DNA from: Variovorax jilinensis | GTDB lineage: Bacteria > Pseudomonadota > Gammaproteobacteria > Burkholderiales > Burkholderiaceae_C | Assembly: GCF_030316885.1 (NCBI RefSeq) | Contig: NZ_JASZYQ010000002.1 | Location: 318,001 to 382,000 of the forward strand | Length of the DNA stretch: 64,000 nucleotides | Direction: 5' to 3' | Shown: positions 28,411 to 37,502 of the stretch, piece after piece | Layout of the letters: the number at the start of each line of letters is the position of its first letter | Position numbering within the stretch: position 1 is the stretch's first letter | Translations under genes and position numbers: made by a program | Notes under the pieces: generated by a model | What the model was told of the DNA's origin: nothing | What the model saw: only the letters and a program-made list of their open reading frames with translations | Database searches by the model: none

Positions 28411-30099
28411 TCAGACCAGCGCCACGATCAGCGGTCCGAGCAGCGTGAGAAAGACGTTGGCCAGCGCGTAGGTGATCGCGAACGGCACCGTCGGGATCGC
28501 GTTCTCGGCCTTGTCGAGCACCTCGCCGAAGGCCGGGTTGGCACTGCGCGAGCCCGACAGCGCGCCGGCGAAGTTCGCCACGTTGTCGTAGCGCAGCACG
28601 TAGCGGCCGAAGACCATCGTGATCAGCATCGGGACCAGCGTCACGACGACGCCGACGCCGAAGATCGTGAGGCCGAGTTCGCGGATGGTCTGCACCGCCT
28701 GCAGGCCCGACGACAGGCCCACCACCACCACGAAGCCGGCCAGGCCGAGGTCCTTGAGCAACTGCACCGCACCGGCCGGCAGGGCGCCGAAGGTCTGGCG
28801 CCGTGCGCGGTACCAGCCGAACAGCAGGCCCGACAGCAGCGCGCCGCCGCCGCTGCCGAGCGTGAGCGGGATGTCCCCGAGCTTGACGCTCAGCAGGCCG
28901 ATCAGCAGACCCACGACGAGGCCGGCGCCGAGGTAGACGAAGTCGGTCTTGCTGCTGGGCACGATGGTCTCGCCGATGCGCGAGGCGACCCGCTTGACAT
29001 CCTGCTCGGCACCGAAGATCGAGACCAGGTCGCCGGCCTGCACCACCGTGTCGTCCTTCATCGGCAAAACCCGGCCCATGCGGCTGATCTGCGTCACGAA
29101 GATGCCGTGGCGGGCGCCGCCGGCGGTCTCTGTGCGGATGCGGCCGATGGTCTTGCCGTCGAACTCGTTGCGGGCCAGCACGATGTCGCGCTTGTGCATG
29201 GTGAGTTCCATGCCGTCGACGCCGTCGAGCTCGCGCCCGAGCATCGGCGCGCTGGACACCACGGCCTCGCGGCGCCCGACCACCAGCACGATGTCACCCT
29301 GCGCGAGCCGCAGGTCGGGCCCGACCTCGATGAACTTGCCGTCGCGCTTGACGCGCTCGATCGTGATCGTGGTGGCCGGAGTCGCGTTCTCGATATCGGC
29401 AACGCTGCGCTTCGGGTCGCTCGTGAGCTCGTAGATGCGGCCCACCAGCGCCGGCGCGGCCGCCTGCTGGTCGGGGCCGAGCGCCGCGGCCCCGGCCTGC
29501 ATGCGCATTTCCTCGGCCACCGCATCGTCGCGGATCGAGCGGCCCATGAAGCGCGGGAGGATGTTGACGCACACGATGATGGCGCCGAAGGAGCCGAAGA
29601 CGTAGGTCACCGCATAGCCGATCGCGACGTTGCCCTGCAGCCGCGTGGTTTCGTCGGCCGAGAGACCGAGCTTGGCGATCGCGTCGCCCGCGGTGCCGAT
29701 GATGGCCGACTGCGTGAGGCCGCCGGCCGCGATGCCCGCGGCCAGCCCCTTGTCGAGCGAGAACAGCTTGGCCATGACGATCACGGTGGCCAGGCCGGTC
29801 AGTGCCATCACAGCGGCCAGCACGATCTCTTTTATCGAACGCTTGCCCAGCGAGCTGAAGAATTGCGGGCCGCTCTCGAAGCCGACCGCGTAGATGAACA
29901 GCGCGAACAGCACGGCCTTGACACCGTTGTCGATCTGCACGCCGACCTGGCTCACCACCACGGCCGCCAGCAGCGAGCCGGCAACGCCGCCGAGCTGGAA
30001 CTTGCCGAACTTGAACTTGCCGATCCAGTAGCCGACCGCCAGCGAGAGGAAGAGCGCCATCTCGGGCGATCGCTTGAACAGTTCGTGCAGCCATTCCAT
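28411..30099 (-). CDS. aspT: Aspartate-alanine antiporter AspT (copy 1)
   Basis: A 562-residue transporter of the AAEx family that imports aspartate in exchange for alanine. Membrane helices occupy roughly residues 10-180 and 375-560, with two tandem TrkA-C (RCK_C) cytosolic domains between (about 200-370). The repeats of the AspT/YidE duplication are visible (MALFLSLAVGYWIGKFKFG near the start; GAGLVVGLLIGLLSVKLG later). The ATG at 30099 is clear. It lies between the second AspT copy and aspartate decarboxylase on the same strand. Confident family call. Confidence 0.94.
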   Translation of the reverse strand: MEWLHELFKRSPEMALFLSLAVGYWIGKFKFGKFQLGGVAGSLLAAVVVSQVGVQIDNGVKAVLFALFIYAVGFESGPQFFSSLGKRSIKEIVLAAVMALTGLATVIVMAKLFSLDKGLAAGIAAGGLTQSAIIGTAGDAIAKLGLSADETTRLQGNVAIGYAVTYVFGSFGAIIVCVNILPRFMGRSIRDDAVAEEMRMQAGAAALGPDQQAAAPALVGRIYELTSDPKRSVADIENATPATTITIERVKRDGKFIEVGPDLRLAQGDIVLVVGRREAVVSSAPMLGRELDGVDGMELTMHKRDIVLARNEFDGKTIGRIRTETAGGARHGIFVTQISRMGRVLPMKDDTVVQAGDLVSIFGAEQDVKRVASRIGETIVPSSKTDFVYLGAGLVVGLLIGLLSVKLGDIPLTLGSGGGALLSGLLFGWYRARRQTFGALPAGAVQLLKDLGLAGFVVVVGLSSGLQAVQTIRELGLTIFGVGVVVTLVPMLITMVFGRYVLRYDNVANFAGALSGSRSANPAFGEVLDKAENAIPTVPFAITYALANVFLTLLGPLIVALV

Positions 30100-30116
30100 G
30101 GTCGGGTGGTCCTTGT

Positions 30117-31829
30117 TCAGTGCGCCTGCATGGCGCTGACGATGCCGACGATCAGCGGCCCCATCAGGGGCAGTATCACGTTCGAGATCGCGTAGGTGAT
30201 GGTGTAGCCGAGCAATGGCGTGGTATTGCCGGCCGCGTTCTGGACCGCGCTGAGCGCGGGCGTGCTGCATTGCTGGCCGGCGATCGCGCCGAGCAGCACC
30301 GGTGTCTCGATCTTGAGCAGCTTGCGCCCCACGAACAGCGAGCAGCAGGCAGGCACCACCGCGATCGCCACGCCCAGCAGCGGCAGCGCGATACCGAACT
30401 TGTGGATCAGGTCCAGCGCCTGCGGTCCCGATGCAAGGCCGACGCAGGCGATGAAGGTGGCCAGGCCGATGTCCTTCATGAGCGCGAGGGCGTCGTCGGG
30501 GATGCTGAGCCGGTGCGGGTTCCGGGCCTGCCACCAGCCGAAGGCGAGGCCGCTGAGCAGCGCACCGCCACCGGTGCCGAGCGAGAACGGGATGCCGCCG
30601 AACTTGATGCTGAAGTGGCCGATGAACACGCCCGCCAGGATGCCGGCCGCCATGTAGCTCATGTTGGTGCGCGCGGACCGGATGACGCGGTCGCCGAAGA
30701 GCGGCAGCACCTTTGTGATGTCGGCGCTCGGGCCGAGCAGCTTGAGCACGTCGCGTTTCTTGAGCCGGAAGTCGGGCAGCAGCGGCATCGTGTGGCCGTC
30801 GCGCACCACGCCGACCACGTGCAGGTTCTGCGGCAGCCGCGGCAAGGTGCCCTGCGCCTCGCCGTCGTGCACCTTGAGCTCGCGCAGGCTGCGGTCGAAC
30901 CATTGGGGATGGTTCACCACCACCTCGGCAGTCTCGACCACCACCTCGAGGTCGCTGGTGTCGGCATGCTCGCGACCGAACTCGGCGCCGATGGCCACCA
31001 TCGCGCTGCGTTCGCCGAACACCAGCACCCGATCGTCGGCAGCCAGCACCAGCGAAGGCGTGATCTCGAGCGTGGCGTCGCCGCGCTTCACGCGCTCGAT
31101 GCCCGCGCGGCGCTCGAAGGGTCCCATGAGTTCGGCCACCGTGCGACCCTGGCCCCTGGGACCCACGTCGAACACGCGGCCGACGATGTCCGGCGTCGCG
31201 CTCTCGCCTTCGGTCGCACCGCCGCCCATCGAGCGCCAGAGCTTGTCGGCCTCGGCACGCAGGTTGATGCGCAACAGCAGCGGAAAGATCTGGCTCGTGA
31301 CGATCACGATCGCGATCAGTCCGAAGATGTAGGTGATCGAATAGGCGGTCACCACATTGGCCTGCAACTGCTGGATCTGCTCGGCCGGCAGAGCCAGCTT
31401 GGAGATGGCGTCGGTCGCGGTACCGACCACGGCCGACTCTGTCGCGGCGCCCGCCATGAGGCCGGCCGCGGTGCCCGGATCGAAGCCGAAGAAGCGACTC
31501 GCGCCCACCACGAGTGCGATCACCACCACCACCTCCACCAGGCACAGCAAGCCCATGCGCAGGCCCTTGGCGTCGAGATTGGCGAAGAACTGCGGGCCGC
31601 CCGCGTAGCCGAGCGCGAAGATGAACAGCATGAAGAAGACGTTCTTCACACCGTTGTCGAGCGTGATGCCGAGCTGGCCCACGAGCAGCGCGACGATCAG
31701 CGTGCCGCAGACGCCGCCGAGCTGGATCGGTCCGAAGCTGATCTGTCCGATCGCATAGCCGATCGAAAGCACCAGGAACAAGGCGATCTCGGGATGCCTT
31801 CTGAGAATGTCTGCGAACTCGCTGAGCAC
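30117..31829 (-). CDS. aspT: Aspartate-alanine antiporter AspT (copy 2)
   Basis: A 570-residue paralogue of the downstream AspT, with the same architecture: two membrane halves flanking two TrkA-C domains. The start is taken as GTG at 31829, because GGAGGA lies nine bases upstream and the resulting N-terminus (MLSEFADILRRHPEIALF) aligns with copy 1; a TTG 30 bases earlier is also in frame. It differs enough from copy 1 that the two are old paralogues and not a recent duplication. First gene of the four-gene aspartate operon. The two copies may form a heteromer or have different specificities. Confidence 0.93.
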   Translation of the reverse strand: MLSEFADILRRHPEIALFLVLSIGYAIGQISFGPIQLGGVCGTLIVALLVGQLGITLDNGVKNVFFMLFIFALGYAGGPQFFANLDAKGLRMGLLCLVEVVVVIALVVGASRFFGFDPGTAAGLMAGAATESAVVGTATDAISKLALPAEQIQQLQANVVTAYSITYIFGLIAIVIVTSQIFPLLLRINLRAEADKLWRSMGGGATEGESATPDIVGRVFDVGPRGQGRTVAELMGPFERRAGIERVKRGDATLEITPSLVLAADDRVLVFGERSAMVAIGAEFGREHADTSDLEVVVETAEVVVNHPQWFDRSLRELKVHDGEAQGTLPRLPQNLHVVGVVRDGHTMPLLPDFRLKKRDVLKLLGPSADITKVLPLFGDRVIRSARTNMSYMAAGILAGVFIGHFSIKFGGIPFSLGTGGGALLSGLAFGWWQARNPHRLSIPDDALALMKDIGLATFIACVGLASGPQALDLIHKFGIALPLLGVAIAVVPACCSLFVGRKLLKIETPVLLGAIAGQQCSTPALSAVQNAAGNTTPLLGYTITYAISNVILPLMGPLIVGIVSAMQAH

Positions 31830-31943
31830 GTGCGTGATTCCTCCGGGCTTGGCCGTCAAGTCGCGGCCTCGGCTCCCTTTCGGGCCAGTTTAGCCGGGGA
31901 AAACTTCAGGTCGGTGTAGACCTTCGTTTGCGGAGGAATTTTT

Positions 31944-32984
31944 CTAGAGGATGCGGTTGAACCAGAGCAGCGAGAGTCCTGCCGAGACCAGCGCCAGCGC
32001 TGCGGCAGCCATCGCGAACAGGGCCGAGACCTCGGTCTCCTTCTTCTCGACCGTGAGCCGCGAGCTCAGCGTGTTGTAGACCTTCTTGAGGTCGTTGGCG
32101 GTGCCCGCATAGAAGTACTCGGCCTGGGTCTTGTTGGCGATCGCTTTGAGCGTCTCCTCGTCGAGCCGCACGCGCATCGACCAGCCCTCGAAGCCGATGG
32201 TCTCGCCGTCGACCGTGCCGATGCCCACCGTGTAGACGCGCACGCCGCGGTCGGCCGCCACCTTGGCGGCGTCGAGCGGATCGACGCCCGTGGTGCGCTG
32301 GCCGTCGGTCAGCATGATGATCGCCGCCGAGGTGTAGGAGCCCGGCGTCACCGGCGTGAACTCCTTGGGTGCCGGCTTGCCCGCGCGCTCGATCGGGGTG
32401 CCGGTCTGGCGGCTCTTGGGCGCGAAGTCCGCGATGTCGATGCCCGCCTCGGGGAACAGCGTGGCCAGCGAAACCACGATCGCATTGCCGGTGGCGGTGG
32501 CCCGCTGCAGCTGGAAGGAATCGATCGCCGTGACCAGGTCGTCGCGGTTGGTGGTCGGCAGCTGCGCCACCTGCGCACTGCCGGCGAAGGCCACGATGCC
32601 GACCTTCACGGTGCGCGGCAGTTCCTTGAGGAAGCTCTTGGCTGCTTCCTGCGCCGCGACCAGCCGGTTGGGTTGCACATCGGCGGCGCGCATGCTGCCC
32701 GAGACGTCCATCGCAAGGATGATGGTCTGCTGGTTGGAGGGCAGCACCACCACCGCCATCGGCCGTGCGGCGGCGATCAGCATCGCCGTCAGCGCGAGCA
32801 GGAACAGCAAAGGGGGGATGTGCCGCCGCACGGTCTGGCCCGCGCCCATCGCCTCGCGCACGATCGACAGGCTCGCATAGCGCAGCGCGAGCTTCTTCTT
32901 GCGCCGGATGAGCCACAGGTAGAGCAGCACCAGAAGCGGCACGGCCAGCAGCAGCCAGAGGAATTGAGGCCAGAGGAAGTTCAT
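31944..32984 (-). CDS. BatA-type VWA membrane protein
   Basis: A 346-residue membrane protein with two N-terminal helices (about residues 8-25, 58-73), a periplasmic von Willebrand A domain with a MIDAS motif DVSGS (Asp93, Ser95, Ser97), and a C-terminal helix (about 320-340). The second MIDAS element is TDGQRTTG. It is the last gene of moxR-DUF58-VWA, overlapping the DUF58 gene by four bases. Such Bat-type systems are thought to act as MoxR-driven chaperones for envelope proteins; this is inferred from the family. Confidence 0.9.
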   Translation of the reverse strand: MNFLWPQFLWLLLAVPLLVLLYLWLIRRKKKLALRYASLSIVREAMGAGQTVRRHIPPLLFLLALTAMLIAAARPMAVVVLPSNQQTIILAMDVSGSMRAADVQPNRLVAAQEAAKSFLKELPRTVKVGIVAFAGSAQVAQLPTTNRDDLVTAIDSFQLQRATATGNAIVVSLATLFPEAGIDIADFAPKSRQTGTPIERAGKPAPKEFTPVTPGSYTSAAIIMLTDGQRTTGVDPLDAAKVAADRGVRVYTVGIGTVDGETIGFEGWSMRVRLDEETLKAIANKTQAEYFYAGTANDLKKVYNTLSSRLTVEKKETEVSALFAMAAAALALVSAGLSLLWFNRIL

Positions 32985-33973
32985 GCGGCCACCGCCTTGG
33001 AGTTCGCCTGGCCCGAGCGGACGCGGCGCTTGCGCATGTCGGCAAATCGCACGATGGCTTCCACCAGGTCGTCGTCGGTCGAGAGCTCGAGGGCGTCGAC
33101 GCCGATCTTGGCCAGCGATTCGCGCAGCTGTCCTTCGCGTTCGGCGGCGATGCGGGCAAAGCGCTTGCGAAAGCCCGCGTCGTGCGTGTCGACCCAGAGC
33201 TGCTCGCCGGTCTCGGCGTCGCGCAGCGGAACCAGACCGAGGTCCGGCAGCTCGAGCTCGAGCGGATCGAAGACGCGCACGGCGACCACGTCATGGCGTT
33301 GAACGAGATGCGCGAGCGGCCGCTCCCAGCCGGGCTCGGTGACGAAGTCCGAAACCACGAACACGGTCGAGCGGCGAGGAATCAGCACGGCGGCCGACTT
33401 GAGCAGGTCGGCCAGGCGGGTCATGCCCTTCTGGGTCGGTGCACGCTCGGCGGTGCGCCGCTCCATCGCGTGCATGAGGTGGAGCACATGGCGGCGGCCG
33501 CTTCGCGGCGGAATCACCGCTTCGACATCGTTGCCGTAGACCATCGCGCCGACGCGGTTGCCATGCCGCGTGAGCAGGCGCGCGATGACACCGACGAAGC
33601 CGGCAGAGATCTCGCGCTTGGCCTTCACGCCGGAGCCGAAATCGACCGAGCGGCTCAGGTCGAGGACGAACCAGGCGGCCATCTCGCGGTCTTCGGTGAA
33701 CACGCGAACGTGCGGCGACTGCAGGCGGGCCGTGACGTTCCAGTCGATGTGCCGCACATCGTCGTGGTGCTGGTATTCGCGCAGATCGGCAAGGTCCAGC
33801 CCGGTGCCGCGCATCAGGGTGCGGTAGTCGCCTTGCAGCAGGCCGTCGAGGCGTCGTATGACGGTCCATTCGAGCCGACGCAGCGCGCGTTCGACCCCGC
33901 TGGCCGCGGCTTCAACGGCCGCGAGCTGCTCGTCGTTGGCGGCTTTCGCGCGCCTAGGCCACCAGCTTTTCAT
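32981..33973 (-). CDS. DUF58 domain protein of the MoxR/VWA operon
   Basis: A 330-residue soluble protein with the DUF58 signature LREYQHHDDVRHIDWNVTAR (about residues 64-83), followed by a VWA-like fold with FVLDLSRSVDFGSG (about 101-114) in a metal-site position. The gene overlaps moxR by about 20 bases upstream and the VWA gene by four bases downstream, so the set is translationally coupled. DUF58 proteins partner with MoxR ATPases; the exact role is unknown. Confidence 0.9.
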   Translation of the reverse strand: MKSWWPRRAKAANDEQLAAVEAAASGVERALRRLEWTVIRRLDGLLQGDYRTLMRGTGLDLADLREYQHHDDVRHIDWNVTARLQSPHVRVFTEDREMAAWFVLDLSRSVDFGSGVKAKREISAGFVGVIARLLTRHGNRVGAMVYGNDVEAVIPPRSGRRHVLHLMHAMERRTAERAPTQKGMTRLADLLKSAAVLIPRRSTVFVVSDFVTEPGWERPLAHLVQRHDVVAVRVFDPLELELPDLGLVPLRDAETGEQLWVDTHDAGFRKRFARIAAEREGQLRESLAKIGVDALELSTDDDLVEAIVRFADMRKRRVRSGQANSKAVAA

Positions 33974-34964
33974 GCTCGAGCGGCTTGGGTGGTGCAGGCA
34001 CGGCGCGCATGATGCGCTCGATCAGGCTGTCGGGCGTGAGCCCTTCGGACAGGCCTTCGTAGGAAAGCGTCACGCGGTGGCGCAGCACGTCGGGCACCAG
34101 CGCGGTCATGTCTTCCGGCAGCGCGTAGTTGCGGCCGCGCAGCATGGCCAGGGCGCGTGCGCCCTGCGTCAGGTTGATGCTCGCGCGCGGGCTGGCGCCG
34201 AAGGTGATGAAGCGGCGCATGTCCTTGAGGCCGTGCTTCTCGGGCGTGCGCGTGGCCGACACCAGCTTGACCGCGTACTGGATCAGCGAGGGATCGACGT
34301 AGACGCGCTGCGCCTCGGCCTGCAGTGCAGCGAGCTGCTCGGTGCTGGCGACCGGCTGCGCATCGACCTGGGGGCCGATGACGCGCTGGACGATGACGAA
34401 CTCTTCCTCGTCGGTCGGGTAGTCGACCAGCACCTTCATCATGAAGCGGTCGACCTGCGCCTCGGGCAGCGGATAGGTGCCCTCGGTCTCGATCGGGTTC
34501 TGCGTGGCCATGACGAGGAAGGGGCGCGGCACCTTGTGCGTCTCGCCGGCGATCGTGACCTGGCGTTCCTGCATCACCTCGAGCAGCGCGCTCTGCACCT
34601 TGGCCGGCGCGCGGTTGATTTCGTCGGCCAGCAGCAGATTGGCGAACACCGGGCCCAGCGAGGTGCTGAAGTCGCCGGTCTTCTGGTTGTAGATGCGGGT
34701 GCCGACCAGGTCCGCCGGCACCAGGTCGGGCGTGAACTGGATGCGCTTGAACTGCCCGCGCACCGTGTCGGCCAGCGTCTTGACCGTGAGGGTCTTCGCA
34801 AGGCCCGGAACACCCTCGACCAGCAGGTGGCCGCCGGCCAGCATCGCCACCATGACGCGCTCGAGGAAGCGGTCCTGGCCGACCACGACGCGCTTGACCT
34901 GATAGAGGATCTGCTCCATCAGTTCGGCCGTGGCCGGGGAGGTCGATTCGAACTCTGTGCTCAT
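33954..34964 (-). CDS. MoxR-family AAA+ ATPase
   Basis: A 336-residue AAA+ ATPase of the MoxR clade. Walker A is GVPGLAKT (51-58); Walker B is LLADEINRAP, with ARG-finger and sensor elements in MATQNPIETEGTYPLPEAQVDRF. Such ATPases act on VWA partner proteins, here the DUF58 and BatA-like proteins encoded immediately downstream. The gene follows the HtrA-like protease gene by 24 bases on the same strand. Confident. Confidence 0.94.
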   Translation of the reverse strand: MSTEFESTSPATAELMEQILYQVKRVVVGQDRFLERVMVAMLAGGHLLVEGVPGLAKTLTVKTLADTVRGQFKRIQFTPDLVPADLVGTRIYNQKTGDFSTSLGPVFANLLLADEINRAPAKVQSALLEVMQERQVTIAGETHKVPRPFLVMATQNPIETEGTYPLPEAQVDRFMMKVLVDYPTDEEEFVIVQRVIGPQVDAQPVASTEQLAALQAEAQRVYVDPSLIQYAVKLVSATRTPEKHGLKDMRRFITFGASPRASINLTQGARALAMLRGRNYALPEDMTALVPDVLRHRVTLSYEGLSEGLTPDSLIERIMRAVPAPPKPLEHEKLVA

Positions 34965-34988
34965 GGGCGTTGTGCTTTCTTCGGTGGA

Positions 34989-35969
34989 TCAGAAGGGCGG
35001 CGAACCGGCGGCGGATGCGGCGTTCTCGATCGGTACCGCGAAGGCGATGCCGATGAAGGTGCGCTGCTGGGTCGGGTTGAGGATCGCGGTCACGATGCCG
35101 AGCACCTCGCCGCTCATGTTGATGAGCGGGCCGCCCGAATTGCCGGGATTGGCTGCGGCGTCGAACTGGATCAGGTTGCCGAGTTCCTGCTTGCCCTCGG
35201 GCGATCGGAACGAGCGGTTGAGCCCCGAGACCACGCCGGCCGAGACGGAAGGGCCGATGCCGAAGGGAAAGCCGACCGCCGCGACCTGGTCGCCCGGCAT
35301 CAGGTCGGCCGTGGATCGCATGGTGGCCGGGATCAGGTCGTCGGGCAGCTTCTGTGCCTGCAGTACCGCGAGATCGTTCTCCGGCTGCAGCGCAGTGATG
35401 GTGGCCGGCGCCTCGAAGCCGTCGGCGAAGGTGACCTTGATGGTCTCGGCGCCCGCGACCACGTGCAGGTTGGTGAGGATGATGCCCTTGTCGACAATCA
35501 CGACACCGGTGCCGACGCCGCGTTCGACTTCCTTGCCGGGCACCTCGTCGGTCGTTTCGGGCGGCTTGCCCTTGGCGAGATTGCGCCCGCGCTTCTCGGT
35601 CTTGGCTTCGGGCGTGTTCTTCTCGGTGCCGTAGCCGACCACGCGCACGACCGAGGGCCGGATGATGTCGGCGGCGCGGGCAGCCTGCGACGGCAGGACG
35701 TTGGTCTGCAGCGTGCGCAGCACGGCGGCGTCGATGTCCTTCTGGGTGAGGGCCGGGCCTGCCTGGCGCGGCCACAGATAGGCGCCGGTGGCGCCGAGTC
35801 CGACCACCAGTGCCAGCAGCAGGCCGAAGCTGCGACGGCCCGGCTGCCACGCCGGCCTGGCCGAAGGCACTGCCGCCAAGGCGGGCGACTCGTCTGCGGA
35901 CGTGCCCGGCTCCACCGCATCCTGCTGCGGTACGCGGGGCGAGCGGCTGTAGAAAGCAGGCCTGCGCAT
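34989..35969 (-). CDS. HtrA-like trypsin-fold serine protease, membrane-anchored
   Basis: A 326-residue protein with a short cytoplasmic tail, one membrane helix (about residues 48-66), and a periplasmic chymotrypsin-type protease domain. The triad is His169 (NLHVV), Asp199 (ENDLAVL) and Ser278 (GNSGGPL). There is no PDZ domain after the protease, unlike DegP/DegS. An insert with Lys/Glu/Gly residues (about 115-150) lies before the His. The ATG at 35969 is preceded by GGAGGTG. It heads the moxR-DUF58-VWA run and is divergent from tatD across 89 bases. Substrate unknown. Confidence 0.88.
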   Translation of the reverse strand: MRRPAFYSRSPRVPQQDAVEPGTSADESPALAAVPSARPAWQPGRRSFGLLLALVVGLGATGAYLWPRQAGPALTQKDIDAAVLRTLQTNVLPSQAARAADIIRPSVVRVVGYGTEKNTPEAKTEKRGRNLAKGKPPETTDEVPGKEVERGVGTGVVIVDKGIILTNLHVVAGAETIKVTFADGFEAPATITALQPENDLAVLQAQKLPDDLIPATMRSTADLMPGDQVAAVGFPFGIGPSVSAGVVSGLNRSFRSPEGKQELGNLIQFDAAANPGNSGGPLINMSGEVLGIVTAILNPTQQRTFIGIAFAVPIENAASAAGSPPF

Positions 35970-36058
35970 CGGGGCACCTCCGGGCAAAAGAGAGTCGCTG
36001 TGGCAGCCACGGTAGCACGCTTTCCGCGCCCGTGCATCCCTTCGGGCATCATGGCGCG

Positions 36059-36919
36059 ATGGCCTTCTTCGTCGACACCCATTGCCACCTCGACGCGCCC
36101 GAATTCGGTTCGGAGATGCCCCGTATCCGTGCCCGTGCACGCAGTGCGGGCGTGGCCCTGTGCGTCATTCCGGCGGTTGCCGTCGACAACTTCGATGCCG
36201 TGCGCGAGCTTGCCCATCTGCAGGGCGATGCCTATGCGCTCGGCATCCATCCGCTGTGCACCGGCACGGCCCGCGACGAGGATCTGGACCGGCTCGACGA
36301 GGAACTCGGCCGGCGCCGCGACGACCCGCGGCTGGTCGCGGTCGGCGAGATCGGGCTCGACTACTTCGTCGAGGGCCTGGATGCCGCCCGCCAGGAGCGC
36401 TTCTTTCACACCCAGTTGCAGCTGGCGCGCAAGCACGCCTTGCCGGTCGTCATCCATGTACGGCGGTCGGTCGACCAGGTGCTCAAGCATCTGCGGCAGG
36501 TGGCACCGGGCCAGGCCTGGCAGGGCATCGCGCACGCCTTCAATGGCAGCGCGCAGCAGGCGCAGGCCTGCCTGGCGCTGGGCCTCAAGCTGGGTTTCGG
36601 TGGTGCCGTCACCTTCGAACGCGCGCTGCAGCTCCGGCGCCTGGCCGGCTCGCTGCCGATCGACGCGATCGTGATGGAGACCGACGCCCCCGACATCCAG
36701 CCGCACTGGCTCTACCGCACCCAGGCCGAGCGCGCTGCCGGCGCATCGCAGGGGCGCAACGAGCCCGCCGAACTGCCGCGCATCGCGCAGGTGGTGGCCG
36801 CCCTGCGCGGCATCGAGACCGGCGCGCTGGCCGAGGCGACGACGCGCAATGCGACGGCGGCGCTGCCAAGGCTGCTTCCCCTCGTTCGCCTGTCGGGCGA
36901 AGCCCTGCACGGCGCGTAG
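36059..36919 (+). CDS. tatD: TatD-family DNase/hydrolase
   Basis: A 286-residue metal-dependent hydrolase of the TatD family, amidohydrolase TIM-barrel fold. The N-terminal metal motif is DTHCHLD (6-12), followed by GEIGLDY (with Glu ligand), HVRRSVDQV (His ligand), HAFNGS and METDAPDI (Asp ligand). Members are 3'-5' DNA exonucleases active in oxidative damage repair. The ATG at 36059 is chosen; an overlapping ATG at 36051 is out of frame. Divergent from the HtrA-like gene. Confidence 0.93.
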   Translation: MAFFVDTHCHLDAPEFGSEMPRIRARARSAGVALCVIPAVAVDNFDAVRELAHLQGDAYALGIHPLCTGTARDEDLDRLDEELGRRRDDPRLVAVGEIGLDYFVEGLDAARQERFFHTQLQLARKHALPVVIHVRRSVDQVLKHLRQVAPGQAWQGIAHAFNGSAQQAQACLALGLKLGFGGAVTFERALQLRRLAGSLPIDAIVMETDAPDIQPHWLYRTQAERAAGASQGRNEPAELPRIAQVVAALRGIETGALAEATTRNATAALPRLLPLVRLSGEALHGA

Positions 36920-37043
36920 GCGGATTGCCCGACTTGCGCGGTCCGGTCTGCGGGGCGCCGTTTTGGTGTCATCCTCGCACCCTGTGCAGCCGTTGCGTCA
37001 TAGTGGCGAGCCAGTCACTCCACTCAAACAAAGGAGCTTTCCC

Positions 37044-37424
37044 ATGAATACATCCATCGTTCGCACCCTCCCGGCAGCAGTCGCGCTGGCCGTTGCCTGC
37101 ATCGCCGGTTCGGCCGTCGCGCAGACCGCGGCACCGACCACCACCCAGAAGGTCGAGAACGCCGGCGAGAAGGCCTGGGACGCCACCAAGAGCGGCACCG
37201 AGAAGGCCTGGGACAAGACCAAGGCCGGCAGCGAGAAGGCCTGGGACGCTACCAAGAGCGGTACCAAGAAGGCCGTGAAGGCGACCGAGAAGGGTGCCAA
37301 GGCCACCGGAAAGGCGGTCGACAACGTGGCCACCGATGCCGCCGACGGTACGCGCAAGGTCGGCAACAAGATCGGCGAGAAGATCCCCGGCACCGCCCAG
37401 CACGACGCCGCCAAGAAGCCCTGA
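37044..37424 (+). CDS. Exported Lys/Ala-rich protein with 11-residue repeats
   Basis: Encodes 126 residues: a signal peptide (MNTSIVRTLPAAVALAVACIAGSAVA, cleaved before QTAAP) and a mature part with three tandem 11-residue repeats, EKAWDATKSGT / EKAWDKTKAGS / EKAWDATKSGT (residues 42-74), then GTKKAVKATEKGAKATGKAVDNV. The pattern is like late-embryogenesis-abundant (LEA) and related desiccation or stress proteins, giving an amphipathic helix. AAGGAG precedes the ATG by seven bases. A terminator follows the gene. The stress role is inferred. Confidence 0.83.
   Translation: MNTSIVRTLPAAVALAVACIAGSAVAQTAAPTTTQKVENAGEKAWDATKSGTEKAWDKTKAGSEKAWDATKSGTKKAVKATEKGAKATGKAVDNVATDAADGTRKVGNKIGEKIPGTAQHDAAKKP
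37167..37265 (+). repeat. Three tandem 33-base repeats in coding DNA
   Basis: Three consecutive 33-base units (37167-37199, 37200-37232, 37233-37265) each encode EKAWDxTKxGx inside the exported repeat protein. The outer copies differ only by synonymous third-position changes, and the middle one differs at a few amino acids. Confidence 0.9.
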
Positions 37425-37461
37425 ACACGGGCGCCCGGCCCGGTCGGGCGTGCCAGCGAAA

Positions 37462-37484
37462 AACCCGCCGACGGCGGGTTTTTT
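37462..37484 (+). terminator. Rho-independent terminator
   Basis: Perfect 9-base stem AACCCGCCG/CGGCGGGTT around a single A (effective loop a few bases larger), followed by TTTT. It lies 37 bases after the repeat-protein stop, and can also serve the convergent MscS gene ending at 37503. Confidence 0.88.
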
Positions 37485-37502
37485 CATTGGCGGCGCGGTG
37501 GC

